Shown: piece after piece, positions 18,366-28,474 of the stretch
Layout of the letters: every line of letters starts with the position of its first letter
How positions within the stretch are numbered: the first letter of the stretch is position 1
Assembly: GCA_937625935.1 (NCBI GenBank)
Contig: OW569389.1
Span: forward strand, 310,001-374,000
DNA length: 64,000 nucleotides
Direction: 5' to 3'
From: Tetramitus jugosus
Lineage: Eukaryota; Heterolobosea; Eutetramitea; Acrasida; Vahlkampfiidae
Position numbers and translations under genes: made by a program
Notes under the pieces: generated by a model
What the model saw: the letters and a program-made list of their open reading frames with translations, nothing else
Databases searched by the model: none
What the model was told of the DNA's origin: nothing

Positions 18366-19697
18366 TTATAATGAAGAGACCAAACCATCCTGCTCTTCTA
18401 ATTCTCTCAAGACTTGAGAAGGCACACCCTTTGGATTCAAACCAGAAATCTTCATAGCCTCATTCTCCAATCTGTATTTGAGCAAAAATTCCTTCTTCTT
18501 TTGCATTTGTTCTGGCAAGTGACCTCTAGCTTCAATCTTCTTCTGTTTCAGTGTGTGCTTTGGATTGGTAATGTTGCGAGGAGGAACCCATTCCATCGTT
18601 CCATTATTCACCACTCCATTTCTCAAATTGTTCAAATAGAACTCCAATTGATTCCTCTTGTCATAATTGTGCATAAAGTCTTCGGCATCGGATTTTTCAA
18701 CACCTTCAGGTGCGAATTGAGTCAATGGATTAGAGAATTCTGGATTACCAGAGTGACTCAACAATCCCAAATGTCTTGCCTTCATAATCTCCTTGCGCAA
18801 CTTTTTTTGTGTCCTCAATCGGACACCAGTGTAGCGAGGACTCAAAATCTTTCCCTTGGCCAACGAACAAAACTTGAGCAATTGTCTTGGATTCTTCCAT
18901 GAGATTCTCTCAATGAGTTGTGGTTTGTATGCGAATGGATCAGGTGGTCTGTGCTTGAAAACAGGCAACTCCATTGCCATATTCTTAATCTTTTCCTTGT
19001 GAGAGTCACTAGTGTAATCTGTTTGACGACGTCTAGTCACTGGATCAAACGAAAACTCAACACCAGGCTTCTCATTCACCACAATTGGTGCAACATCAAA
19101 CAACCACTCACTCGTGTTGCTATTCACTGGCAATGCACGATGATTGATCATTTTTGGATTCACATTCTCAATAAATTCATACATGTTTCTCCATGTAGTG
19201 TTCTGAGTGTCATCCGATGCATCGTGCTCCTCTGAACTCATCATGTGAGTAAACTCGTACGATGCATCATTATTCAAATCATAACCACCTCTATAGAGAC
19301 CAGTCACCTTGTCATCCAATTGATGCAATGCATCATCCTTGGAGAATGATTTTCTAGGGGGAGAAAATTGACTCTTTTCAGTAGGTGTCACTACTGGTTT
19401 TCCAGTAGCAAGGTCCTTTTCATAGAAATGACGAGTAAATTTGGTAGCAAACTTGTTTGGCTTGGATTTGAAAAGTTTCTTTTCATCAATCACCTTGAAC
19501 ATTTCTTTGGCTCTTTCCTTTTCTCCGTCGTACTCTTCTTCCTTGTGCTTGAGTTGCTTCTTGGTGAGGCCAATAATGGGTTGACCACCTCTGTGTGTAC
19601 GCAACTGAGTTTGACCTCCCAACACAAAGGATGATTGTTTGACGTGATTGTGCAATCGCGAGAGTGCATGATTGCACACTTGATTTTTGAGCATCAT
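18366..19697 (-). CDS. Mitochondrial ribosomal protein bS18m with large extensions (443 aa)
   Basis: The S18 core lies at about residues 268-316: NPRQLLKFCSLAKGKIL, then SPRYTGVRLRTQKKLRKEI, then MKARHLGLLSHSG. It matches the bacterial bS18 pattern of lysines/arginines and the final KRARHLALLP-like element. The basic N-terminus (MMLKNQVCNHALSRLHNHVKQ) can serve as a mitochondrial targeting peptide. The bacterial protein is about 75 residues, so some 250 residues on the N-terminal side and 125 on the C-terminal side are extra, as is common for protist mitoribosomes. It would be part of the small subunit. Confidence 0.8.
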   Translation of the reverse strand: MMLKNQVCNHALSRLHNHVKQSSFVLGGQTQLRTHRGGQPIIGLTKKQLKHKEEEYDGEKERAKEMFKVIDEKKLFKSKPNKFATKFTRHFYEKDLATGKPVVTPTEKSQFSPPRKSFSKDDALHQLDDKVTGLYRGGYDLNNDASYEFTHMMSSEEHDASDDTQNTTWRNMYEFIENVNPKMINHRALPVNSNTSEWLFDVAPIVVNEKPGVEFSFDPVTRRRQTDYTSDSHKEKIKNMAMELPVFKHRPPDPFAYKPQLIERISWKNPRQLLKFCSLAKGKILSPRYTGVRLRTQKKLRKEIMKARHLGLLSHSGNPEFSNPLTQFAPEGVEKSDAEDFMHNYDKRNQLEFYLNNLRNGVVNNGTMEWVPPRNITNPKHTLKQKKIEARGHLPEQMQKKKEFLLKYRLENEAMKISGLNPKGVPSQVLRELEEQDGLVSSL

Positions 19698-20794
19698 TTT
19701 TTGTTGTTTTCACGTGTGTTGTGGGCGCTGATGATGCTCTGTTTTTGTGTGATTTTTTCTCGTGTCGGGTAAATGGTGGAAAAATGTTTTTTTGCGCCAA
19801 CATTTTCTCCGGTGGGTTTCTTTTTGTTACAAAGACTGTGAGGATGCTGTTGTTTTGTTGAATTGAATGGATGTGATGCTCTTTTCATGTTCTTGCCAAA
19901 GGAGATTGAGAATACCTTTGTGTGTGAAAAAAGAACGTTTCTTGAAGAGTCATGGTATAAGGAGCTCTACGGACAGTTGTTTTCAGGCAGAGGTGTGAGG
20001 TCACTTCAAGATGAAATTAAAATTCGACATGTCCTTGATCTGTGGTCCTTAAACTCCTTAAGGAAACAGTTTTCCTTGACAAGTTGAAAATGTTCCATCG
20101 GTTGATCTGATTGTGTTCTCCGTAAACGATTGCCAACGGTTCAATCGGTTCAATCACTTTTTGATCAAATACCATGAGTTTGTATTTAGAACGACTTCAC
20201 AAACAAGAAGTCGCGCGACATCCAGATTCTCGTTCTTCCTTGTAGAACCACCAAAGTTGTTGTATTTACTCGTGTCGTTGAGTCAAAGTACTGTATTTGG
20301 TGGGATTCGAGCAAGGATTCTTCTTCTTGAACGACATCCTGGCCACAATCCATTATTGTTGCTCTAGAGGATATTACCAGGATGTCTATTTTGTGTTTAA
20401 AAGACAATCCTTTTTTTCTGAATTTGTCAACTGGGCAAATGATCGACCTAATACGATCTCTAAATTTGAAAACTGGAACGTGCCACACCCAGACACGGGG
20501 AGACAGAAACAGGAATTCCCAAGACCAGAACTTTTCCATGTCATTGCATTTTATGGACCTTCTGATTTTTGTTTCAGAACAACAAAGGAATTAAAAACCC
20601 TCAACGAAGAAGACAACCTTCACACTCAAATACAATCATCTCTCTCAAATAAAAGTCAGTAGGTGTTCTGGTTTGGCTGTCGCACTTGCACCACGATGGA
20701 TATTTCATTTACTAACCCTCTTACTGATTGTATTCTTGTTTTTCAATCATTCTAGGCCGATTTCACAACAAACAACTCTTGGTCAACCAAAGGA
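19698..20794. other. Gene-poor stretch with only weak ORFs
   Basis: It begins with the bS18m promoter side (an E-box-like CACGTG at about 19711). Short plus-strand ORFs (19863-20087, 20297-20662) and minus-strand ORFs of similar size compete, and none has a recognisable domain. I tested joining 20297-20662 to the next ORF through a donor at about 20659 and an acceptor at 20755, and the frames do not agree. No gene is supported. Confidence 0.5.
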
Positions 20795-21163
20795 ATGAAA
20801 CTAAGACGATCAGTAATAGTCACCACAAACACAGGACGACTTCTCATGGTCAAAGACTATTCATACTCGCCCTCTTGTTTAACAATGGTCGGGAGTGGCA
20901 ATCATAAGAATGTGCTTAGAACACCTGCTTCTCCATCTATGAAGAATCTATCGGTTCATAATTCAATACTTGTAGCACAAACAACTACAACATCCATGAC
21001 CACAACCACAACTACTACAACTTGTTCTCTGGGCAGTGGGTCTAATCGCGAGAGAAGAGGTTCCGAGATTCCTACACCTCAAACAGCCACCGGACCCAAT
21101 GATTCCCCTTCTGGCTTCTTTAGAAGTTCTCCAAAGAGTCCAGAGAGAATGAGAGACCTCTAA
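20795..21163 (+). CDS. Possible Ser/Thr/Pro-rich protein or terminal exon (122 aa)
   Basis: An open frame with Naegleria-like low complexity (a run of Thr, then SPSGFF and SSPKSPERMRDL). The frame is also open upstream to a TTCTAG acceptor-like site at 20750-20755, so it could be the last exon of a spliced gene whose earlier exons I cannot place. No domain is visible. Confidence 0.3.
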   Translation: MKLRRSVIVTTNTGRLLMVKDYSYSPSCLTMVGSGNHKNVLRTPASPSMKNLSVHNSILVAQTTTTSMTTTTTTTTCSLGSGSNRERRGSEIPTPQTATGPNDSPSGFFRSSPKSPERMRDL

Positions 21164-21570
21164 AAACAATTATTTATTTAAGATTCAATGTTGAAGTTCT
21201 TCCTTGTTGGTCACCTTGTCCATCTCCAGAGATTGAGCTTCAATATTCACTAACCCTTTCTTTTCCTTCATGTAATTCTATTCATTTACATTCCCCCATA
21301 CCCTGCAACTATTCCAATATCTCCATACGTTTCATCATAGGCAGGCATAACTAGATAGGTGTCCTTCTATCCTACTCGGCTTCTGTATTCCTCAACAAAG
21401 AAACAACTAACTTTGGAAAGACTTCTGAACAAAAGTCCCATACTATCGCCTCCCAGAAACGGTCAATTTACTGTAAATACAACCATACACTGTGGGATGT
21501 AATACCAATAAACTCAAAGTTCCGAAAACACCGACTCGCGAAACTCCGTCTTCAGATCAGAAAACAAAAG
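21164..21570. other. Intergenic, nothing recognised
   Basis: AT-rich sequence with pyrimidine tracts; presumably the 3' end of any upstream gene and the promoter of the ERMP1-like gene. No motif stands out. Confidence 0.4.
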
Positions 21571-24228
21571 ATGTCACATCCAAAATTCCAGTTTCATTTT
21601 CTGTATCTGGTTCTTATTCCATTGATCTCTGTTGCTGTCTATTGGCAGTTGAAGAGTATTGTTTTACGTCCTGGGTGTTCTGCTGTTGGTGAGAATCACA
21701 GATGTGAACACTCGTTGAACAAGTTCTCGGTGCAGAGAGCGTATGAGAACTTGGTTGTTCTGTCTCATGAGGAGAAAGGATTTGGTGAACACTCTTTTGG
21801 CTCTAGGCAGTGTCATCTTGTTCACCAGTGGCTTGTTCGATGGATTCGAGACTCCATCGCAGCTCGATCGTTGCAACTAGAGCAGCAACAAGGATATTTC
21901 AAGGTGGAAGTGGCAGAACAGAATGAGTCCAATGAATTTGTGTTTTATTCGTCTCATCTGATGGGCAATCGAATGAGAAGGTATCAGAATGTGACCAATA
22001 TTATGGTGAAGATCTATCCTGCGGTGTCACAACAACGCTCGTACTCTGGAGAGGCAATACTAGTAAATAGTCATTTCGACTCTGGCGTTTCTAGTCCTGG
22101 TGCTTTTGATGATGGTGTACCTGTTGTTGCGATGATGGAGATGTTTCAAAACATGTTAGATCAGCTGTTGGCACATCATGCGAACTCATCAGTTCCATTG
22201 TTGAGACACCCAATTGTCTTTCTGTGGAATGGTGCTGAGGAGATGGGATTGTTTGGTGCACATGCATTTATGCAATCACATCCATGGGCTAAAGACATTC
22301 GAGCTTTCATTAATTTGGAGGCTGCTGGATTCGGTGGAGGTGCTACAGTGTTTCAAACCACAAATGCATGGATTGCTCAGGAGTACGCAAAGGTTATCGT
22401 CCATCCTTTAGGAAATTCTTTGGGGCAGGACTTGTTTCAATCAGGTATCATACCCAGTGATACTGATTACAGATTTTTCACTGGAATGAAAAAGCAAGAA
22501 GTAATTCATGGTGTTGACTCTGCGTTCTCTGAGAACGGTCACTGGTATCACACCGAGTTTGATAGTCTGACGAAGAATCATTACTCACAGGATGACATTA
22601 AGAAATCTATCCAACACATGGGAGAAAATGCTGCTAGTCTGATGGAACATTTAGCATTCATGGATGCAAGCTTTCCAAACGCAACCGTTGATGCACACTC
22701 GAGATCAGCATACTTTGATGTTCTTGGGTTAGTATTCTTTGCTTATAATGCAATAACTGCTAAGCCTATTTACTATGGAGTCGTCAGTGTTGCACTTACT
22801 CTCATTCTGGTTCAGGTTCTCGCAGGTAGAGTCGCTATTTCTTCTTTAGTGCTCTCTCTCGTCTGTACTATGTGTAGCGTGATAGGAGGTGTTGGGTACT
22901 CGCTAGCAACTGCTCATTTTCTCATCAAATTAGAGAGACCATTGAGTTGGTATGCGCTTGGATCAGAATATGCCCTGATTCTCTATGTTTTACCGGCCTT
23001 TTTTGGTTCATTACTCACTGCAAAGTTGGCTTCTCTCATACTTCCATCCAAGAAGGTGAATAGGCACTCAATGTATGCATCAGTTCTGGTATTGTGGATG
23101 GCACTTCTCATTGTTACAGCTCATTATGGACTAGGTTCATCGTACCTTCCTGCTGTCATCGTGATATCATTTGTTGCAGGTTTGCCTTTCAGCTCGATTG
23201 GGTTGCTTCAACTGCTTGTCTCCTTGCTCCTTCCTCTCACTATCTTAATCTCATTGGGATTTACATTTGCCACTACTTTTTCTGGGATGCTCGGGAGATC
23301 TGGTCGTAAACCGGTTGACTATACCATGAGTGGTCTTGTAGGTGTTGTTGGAGCCTTGATTTCCACCATTACATTGCCATTCTTATCTGGAGAGCACAAG
23401 AAAGACAACAACCCGATAGGAGACAACACACGACAAGGACTTTCATGGCGATTCCTGTTCCTTCTAGCAGCTGCTTCAATTTCTCTGATTGCTATTGGTT
23501 ACAATGCGAGTCCCTATTCGCCATTGAGACCGAAGCGTTTAGCTCTCAGACATGTCCTTGTTTACGAAAAAGGAATCATCAAGGATGCATACTTGAACTT
23601 AAAGTCAGCTGACCCCTTCCAGCCCTCATACGTCTTCAATAAGATGAATGTCAGTGACCATGGCTTTACGTTTAATGCAACGATCAAATCTCACCGAATT
23701 AGCAACACGATTAACTCAGATTTGGATGATCCAGTGTTCTATAAGAATGTGGCGAATGAAATTAGCTTTGACACAGACCTGTTCGACACCAAAATAGATG
23801 TCACTAGCGAAAAGAATGCTGACGCAAACACAAAGTATACTATCACTCTATCGAACAGCAAATACCTTTTCTATCAGCAAGTGTTCCTCAAGACAGATGA
23901 AGGGCACATTACTCGATTCTATTTTTCTCAAGCTTCCCCATTGTATGATCGAACAGAAGGTGCATACATGTGGGATCTTGCATCTGGATATTCGAGATTT
24001 GAGAATGATGAGTTGAATGCCAATGGAACAAAGACACACTCATTCTCGTTCGATGTTTCAAGCTCGGAGAATAGTATGAATGGTATTCAACTGCAAGTAT
24101 TGAGTCATTTCGTGGATCCACTTATCTGGACTGAATCGATCAACAAAACACTCTCCATCCTCCCAGATTGGACAAGTACAATGTCCATTGTTTCTTCACA
24201 GCATTCGACGAGCCTCCTTAACGAATAA
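21571..24228 (+). CDS. ERMP1-like endoplasmic reticulum metallopeptidase (family M28, multi-pass)
   Basis: An N-terminal signal-anchor helix (about residues 8-28) precedes a lumenal M28 zinc peptidase domain. Its metal ligands are visible in order: H168 and D170 (NSHFDSG), D180/D181 (FDDG), E223/E224 (NGAEEMG, with the catalytic Glu), E250 (NLEAAG) and H327 (GHWYHTEFDS). Eight to nine hydrophobic helices follow between about residues 390 and 655, then a C-terminal lumenal beta-rich domain. This is the arrangement of ERMP1/Fxna and fungal Pff1 (vacuolar). All catalytic ligands are kept, so activity is plausible; the natural substrate is unknown. The stop lies inside a 15-bp repeat. Confidence 0.9.
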   Translation: MSHPKFQFHFLYLVLIPLISVAVYWQLKSIVLRPGCSAVGENHRCEHSLNKFSVQRAYENLVVLSHEEKGFGEHSFGSRQCHLVHQWLVRWIRDSIAARSLQLEQQQGYFKVEVAEQNESNEFVFYSSHLMGNRMRRYQNVTNIMVKIYPAVSQQRSYSGEAILVNSHFDSGVSSPGAFDDGVPVVAMMEMFQNMLDQLLAHHANSSVPLLRHPIVFLWNGAEEMGLFGAHAFMQSHPWAKDIRAFINLEAAGFGGGATVFQTTNAWIAQEYAKVIVHPLGNSLGQDLFQSGIIPSDTDYRFFTGMKKQEVIHGVDSAFSENGHWYHTEFDSLTKNHYSQDDIKKSIQHMGENAASLMEHLAFMDASFPNATVDAHSRSAYFDVLGLVFFAYNAITAKPIYYGVVSVALTLILVQVLAGRVAISSLVLSLVCTMCSVIGGVGYSLATAHFLIKLERPLSWYALGSEYALILYVLPAFFGSLLTAKLASLILPSKKVNRHSMYASVLVLWMALLIVTAHYGLGSSYLPAVIVISFVAGLPFSSIGLLQLLVSLLLPLTILISLGFTFATTFSGMLGRSGRKPVDYTMSGLVGVVGALISTITLPFLSGEHKKDNNPIGDNTRQGLSWRFLFLLAAASISLIAIGYNASPYSPLRPKRLALRHVLVYEKGIIKDAYLNLKSADPFQPSYVFNKMNVSDHGFTFNATIKSHRISNTINSDLDDPVFYKNVANEISFDTDLFDTKIDVTSEKNADANTKYTITLSNSKYLFYQQVFLKTDEGHITRFYFSQASPLYDRTEGAYMWDLASGYSRFENDELNANGTKTHSFSFDVSSSENSMNGIQLQVLSHFVDPLIWTESINKTLSILPDWTSTMSIVSSQHSTSLLNE

Positions 24229-24335
24229 ATGGATCTGGAATACTCATCTCTCTCAGCATGAGCTGGGCGAAGGTGCCAGTGGTCCAGACGTCCTGTTTCT
24301 TCGCGGTATTGAGTTGCATGAACGAATAAATGGAT
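24220..24335. repeat. 86-bp segment bounded by a 15-bp direct repeat at the ERMP1 stop codon
   Basis: The sequence aacgaataaatggat occurs at 24220-24234 and 24321-24335. The first copy holds the stop codon and an AATAAA motif; the second repeats them. The 86-bp insert (24235-24320) is visibly more GC-rich than its surroundings. On the minus strand it forms a short open frame of about 33 codons that reads on through the left repeat and ends in SIPDPFIR. Confidence 0.7.
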
Positions 24336-24406
24336 ATGTAAGGCCATCAAGTTAAAAAATAGAGTTTATGTGCGCAAGACACAAGGAATAAGACCTTGTG
24401 AAAAAT

Positions 24407-26080
24407 TTAAGGAGTAAGTCTCTTTGGATCTCTTGGGAACATGGATGTCTTACGAACGTTACCAATGGCCAGATAGAGCATGACAATTCTTTCAAGACCA
24501 ATACCGCATCCAGCATGAGGATAAGCTCCATACTTGAATGCATCGACATAGGCTTGAAGTGGCTTCATGTCAACACCCTTCTCAGTAGCCTTCTTGACCA
24601 ACAGTTCAGGGTCGTGAATTCTTTGAGCACCAGAGGAAATTTCCTCGCCTCTCAAGAAAATGTCATAAGAGTTGGAATATCTCTCATCATCTGGGCAAGG
24701 CATAGTGTAGAATGGACGAGCAGTCATTGGATACTTTTCCAAAAAGTAGAAATCAGTGCCATACTTTTGCTTGACCAGTGCACCCAACTTTTTCTCAGTT
24801 GGTGTGTCCAAGTCGTCAAAGTCACCAATCTCAATTCCATTCTCTCTCAACAGAGCAACAGCCTCAGGGTACTTTAATCTCAGATTCTTTTCCTTGTTGT
24901 ATTGCAATGGTTCGAATGGATACTGTGTTTGAATCGTTTCCAACTCCTGTGCAAATCTCGTTTCCACATTCTCAAAAATGTAGATAAACATCTTGTCAAT
25001 AATGTCCAACACTTCAGAGTAATGGTTCTGGATGGCCATTTCCAGATCCAAACCGACAAATTCAGTCAAATGACGATGAGTATTGGATTTTTCAGCACGG
25101 AACACTGGACCAATCTCAAACACTCTGATCAAATCACCCGTTACAGCCATTTGCTTGTACAATTGAGGTGATTGAGCCAAGTAGGCCTTACCACCAAAGT
25201 ATGTCACCTCGAAAACGTCGGCACCACCTTCAGAAGCTGCACCAATCAACTTTGGAGTGTGAATTTCGACAAAGTCCTGCGTGTACAAGTACTCTCTAAA
25301 GAATCGACCCATGGCACTCTGTAATTTGAATACTGCGAGCTGTGCAGGTGCTCTCATATCAATCACACGATTATTCAATCGATTTTCTTGACCAATGCTT
25401 CTTGGAAGATCAGTATTCGTTCCATTTTCAATCGCTTCATCATCGTGAGCTCCTCCTCTCATGGCATCTTCAACGAGCAATGGCAATGAAGTTGCATTAC
25501 TCACTGCAAACAACTTTACAATGCTCAATTCAATGTCCTTTTGAGTAGCACTTGCAATTGGCTCTTGAACCTTCAATACCTTGGCAGTTACATCAACTAC
25601 AGTTTCCTTACTGAGCTTACTGATAAACTTTGCCATTCCCTCTGGTGTTTCAGCAGTTTGGAAAAAGGCTGCTTGAACACTGTGAATGCCCTGTCTCAAC
25701 AACAAGAATGCACTCTTGCCCTTGCCTCTGACAGTGTGAACACGAGCACGCAGAGATACAATAGATTCGTCGAGTGACGAGTCCAATGAACCAATCGATA
25801 CCAATTCATTCAAATTTTGAGTAAATGTGGATTGAATCAATGGATAATCACCAAAGAGCTTGGATCCGTTGAAAACTTCTTCAAAGGTAACAATGGATTT
25901 GGTTCCTGATTCTCTGGCTTGACGAGCTTGGAGTCTCTCTGCCTTTTTTTGAGCTTTGGCGTTTTTAGCTTCTTCTGCTTTTTTTTTCTTTTCTTCGTCA
26001 GTGAGCTTTGGTTTGCTCGTTGATGATGATGCTGTTGGTTGTTGTGGTTGTTCTTGTGGTTGTTGTTCGACAGACGACAT
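24407..26080 (-). CDS. Cytosolic aspartyl-tRNA synthetase (class IIb)
   Basis: The N-terminal extension of about 60 residues is Lys/Ala-rich and helical (DEEKKKKAEEAKNAKAQKK), as in eukaryotic AspRS, and aids tRNA binding. The OB-fold anticodon-binding domain follows (VSLRARVHTVRGKGKSAFLLLRQ), then the class II core: motif 2 in VFEIGPVFRAEKSNTHRHLTEF and motif 3 in GCGIGLERIVMLYL, ending in TSMFPRDPKRLTP. Length (557) and ending fit eukaryotic DPS1/DARS1. The 5' leader is CAA-rich with a poly(A) run just before the ATG. Confidence 0.95.
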   Translation of the reverse strand: MSSVEQQPQEQPQQPTASSSTSKPKLTDEEKKKKAEEAKNAKAQKKAERLQARQARESGTKSIVTFEEVFNGSKLFGDYPLIQSTFTQNLNELVSIGSLDSSLDESIVSLRARVHTVRGKGKSAFLLLRQGIHSVQAAFFQTAETPEGMAKFISKLSKETVVDVTAKVLKVQEPIASATQKDIELSIVKLFAVSNATSLPLLVEDAMRGGAHDDEAIENGTNTDLPRSIGQENRLNNRVIDMRAPAQLAVFKLQSAMGRFFREYLYTQDFVEIHTPKLIGAASEGGADVFEVTYFGGKAYLAQSPQLYKQMAVTGDLIRVFEIGPVFRAEKSNTHRHLTEFVGLDLEMAIQNHYSEVLDIIDKMFIYIFENVETRFAQELETIQTQYPFEPLQYNKEKNLRLKYPEAVALLRENGIEIGDFDDLDTPTEKKLGALVKQKYGTDFYFLEKYPMTARPFYTMPCPDDERYSNSYDIFLRGEEISSGAQRIHDPELLVKKATEKGVDMKPLQAYVDAFKYGAYPHAGCGIGLERIVMLYLAIGNVRKTSMFPRDPKRLTP

Positions 26081-26570
26081 GATTTTTTTTTCTAATGTTG
26101 TTGTTGTTGTTGATGTTTTTTTGTTGTTGTTGTTGGTTGTTGTGGAAAAAAAGTTTTTGAGATTTGGATTGAGAATCGCGATCTATCGCAGAATTGCTGC
26201 GGTCTTCATTTTCCCTCTGCTAGATGTTCCGATGCGTCTTACAAAACGAACCTTGTCGAAATCTCGAAGGGGCACCATATGCAAACCGACTGGCTTTTCC
26301 TGTTGTAAATGGCGACACCCTGCCCAACAAACAAAGAAGAATACAATGGACGATTGAATAAATGAAGGGTATAATAATAATAAAAACATTTGTATGACAT
26401 CGTGGACAATCATAACAATAATAAAACAAACAGCATCAGCTACCGGTCGTAATGGACACAAGCTTCCAACAGAAAGAAACCTGGGAACAACCATCACACC
26501 AAGCAGCAGCACCACCAACAGAGAGAAACAGCAACATGGAAACAAAAATCCTAAATGCAGTTATATCAAT
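26081..26570. other. Intergenic: AspRS leader with (CAA)n and the Rab5 3' flank
   Basis: Just upstream of the AspRS ATG (minus strand) lie CAA repeats (26094-26146 as GTT) followed by an A-rich run ending in aatcATG. The rest is the Rab5 3' region; no gene is evident. Confidence 0.5.
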
Positions 26571-27412
26571 CTAACAACATGTAGTCTTTTTGCCTCCAGC
26601 TCCTCCTTCACCTGCCTTTGGAATAATAATTCCATCGACGCCATTGCCTCCGTTGCCTCCATTGCCATCAGTTCGATCCTTTGGTAATTTTTTAGCAATG
26701 TCGACAAACAATTCTGCGACATTGTGTGATGTTTTTGCCGATGTTTCCTTGTACAGAATTCCATTGTCGTCGGCATAAGTCTGTGCCTCTGAAATTTCCA
26801 CTTTTCGCTTGTCTTCCAAATCTTGTTTGTTACCAGTGAGCGCAATCACAATATTTGTGTTGCCTTGACGCTGTAATTCCTTGACCCATTGTTTAGCTCT
26901 TGTAAATGAATCATAATTGGTAATGTCATAGACTACAATGGCAGCTGATGCACCTCTATAATACATGGGAGCTAAACTCCTGTACCTTTCTTGTCCTGCA
27001 GTGTCCCATATCTCAAATTTGACGACGCTATTTTTTTTTCATCATCATTTTTTTTGTGTTTTATGATTTTTTTTTCCCCAGTCATTCGGCATTCATCAAT
27101 TGATCATACATATTCAAACCAACCAAACAACAAGACGGGCACAAAATAGCGTTAGCAAAAAAAAATCAATTTCTTCAAGCAGCAACAAAAGTGCAACAAA
27201 GCTTTCGCTTAAAAAATAATAAAAAAAACGTACCTTTCACCGAGTGGAACGGTTTGAGTCAGAAAAGCAGCACCAATCGTTGATTCTTGATACTCAAAGA
27301 ATTGACCCCTGACAAATCGTAGCACCAAACTCGATTTACCGACAGAGCTCTCACCCAAGAGCACTAATTTGAATGGAATAGCTTTGGCATTTGGATTGAC
27401 AGCATCAGTCAT
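26571..27412 (-). CDS. Rab5-family small GTPase (two exons)
   Basis: Exon 1 is 27234-27412 and exon 2 is 26571-27027. The 206-bp intron has donor GTACGT and acceptor TAG after a poly-T-rich stretch. The spliced protein is 211 residues. It has the P-loop GESSVGKS, the Rab5 switch I signature [18 protein letters not shown], switch [22 protein letters not shown], guanine-base motifs GNKQDL and TSAKT, and a C-terminal CC for geranylgeranylation. Rab5 directs early endosome fusion. A Gly/Asn-rich hypervariable tail (GNGGNGGNG) precedes the prenylation site. The splice keeps the Rab5-like VKFEIW element in frame. Confidence 0.93.
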
Positions 27413-27742
27413 TTTTTTTAACTTTTTGTTGTTTGTTGTTGTTGGAATAATATTATTGGTTGTTTGTGGAAGCGAAAAAAAATGTCAACGAGAGCTTGGT
27501 GATGACGCGTTCTTCTTCTGATGTTTGTGTTGCGTGCTTTGTTTTTTGGCGCTGAAAAAAATGTTCCAATAAAAAAAAGGCGTTCCCCTTGTGCTTCTCG
27601 CTGGGAACTTGATTGGGTCTTTTCTGCTTTTGTCGCCGAAACGGAAAAATGGAACGATTCGTAGTTTACTGTGTCTGTGTTGACTGTTGTATACAATGGG
27701 TCCTTTTTTGTACAGTACCGTACTCTCTGAATGAAACTTCTT
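27413..27742. other. Intergenic: Rab5 promoter and CAA-rich leader
   Basis: The Rab5 leader (minus strand) ends in CAACAACAACAAACAACAAAAAG and a poly(A) run before ATG. Nothing else is recognised. Confidence 0.4.
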
Positions 27743-28258
27743 TTATTCTTCTGAACGTTGAGATCTGAAATGTTCTTCTAGGGCATATCTGGCATTGATG
27801 AATCGCTTGTTTACCTTTTCTTTACTGTACAGTGAGATGTATGCGTCGACGGGCATCACCAACTCTTCCATCTCTTTGCCCTCCTCGTGATAAAAGGGTT
27901 CAAGTTCATTTGACACTAAAAGTCGATCCATTGATTCCTGCTCTTCTTGTCTCATCTCTTCTGAGCGATAAATGGCTTCCATGCTCAAATCTGCATGAGA
28001 TAAGCAATCTTCCATGACTTCAATTCTTTTATCGAGTTGCCAATGAGGAACAAAAGTGGGTGCTTCGCTGTGGGCACTCTCAATCAAAAAATTCTCCCAT
28101 GCCATTGCCATCATGAGATCGTCCAATGGACCTCCTTCTCCGCCACCTACATAGCTTCTCCTACGTCTCTGTCGAATCATTTGTCTTGTAACGTCCTCTG
28201 CCAATGCATGGAAGGGAATGACAACATCCCTTGAATTCATAGTGTACCATGTGTCCAT
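27743..28258 (-). CDS. Unknown charged protein (171 aa)
   Basis: No family is recognised. There is a basic cluster RQRRRRS near residue 31, a Gly-rich GGGEGG, then acidic/helical segments (MRQEEQESMDRLL, EEGKEMEELV) and a charged C-terminal helix. It has no membrane segment. A clean single ORF among real genes supports it. Confidence 0.6.
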   Translation of the reverse strand: MDTWYTMNSRDVVIPFHALAEDVTRQMIRQRRRRSYVGGGEGGPLDDLMMAMAWENFLIESAHSEAPTFVPHWQLDKRIEVMEDCLSHADLSMEAIYRSEEMRQEEQESMDRLLVSNELEPFYHEEGKEMEELVMPVDAYISLYSKEKVNKRFINARYALEEHFRSQRSEE

Positions 28259-28474
28259 CCTCTCGTTTCTGTTACTCTTTGTGGATCGCCACTCGAAATT
28301 GCTTCTCTATTTTTTACAAAGACTTCAGTTGTATTTTTAGGAACTTGTTGGACGAAAAATGGGTTGACTGGATAAGATGATAACGATACTTGAAGCTTAT
28401 TGTTGATTCGAGGTGTGGATGCACAAGAATTGTTTCAATGTCGACGTGTACAAATATCAATTGGACTTTGTGAT

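Noticed and set aside
20297-20662. ORF of 121 codons in the gene-poor stretch
   Set aside because: No domain, competing ORFs on both strands, and splice joining to the next ORF fails in frame.
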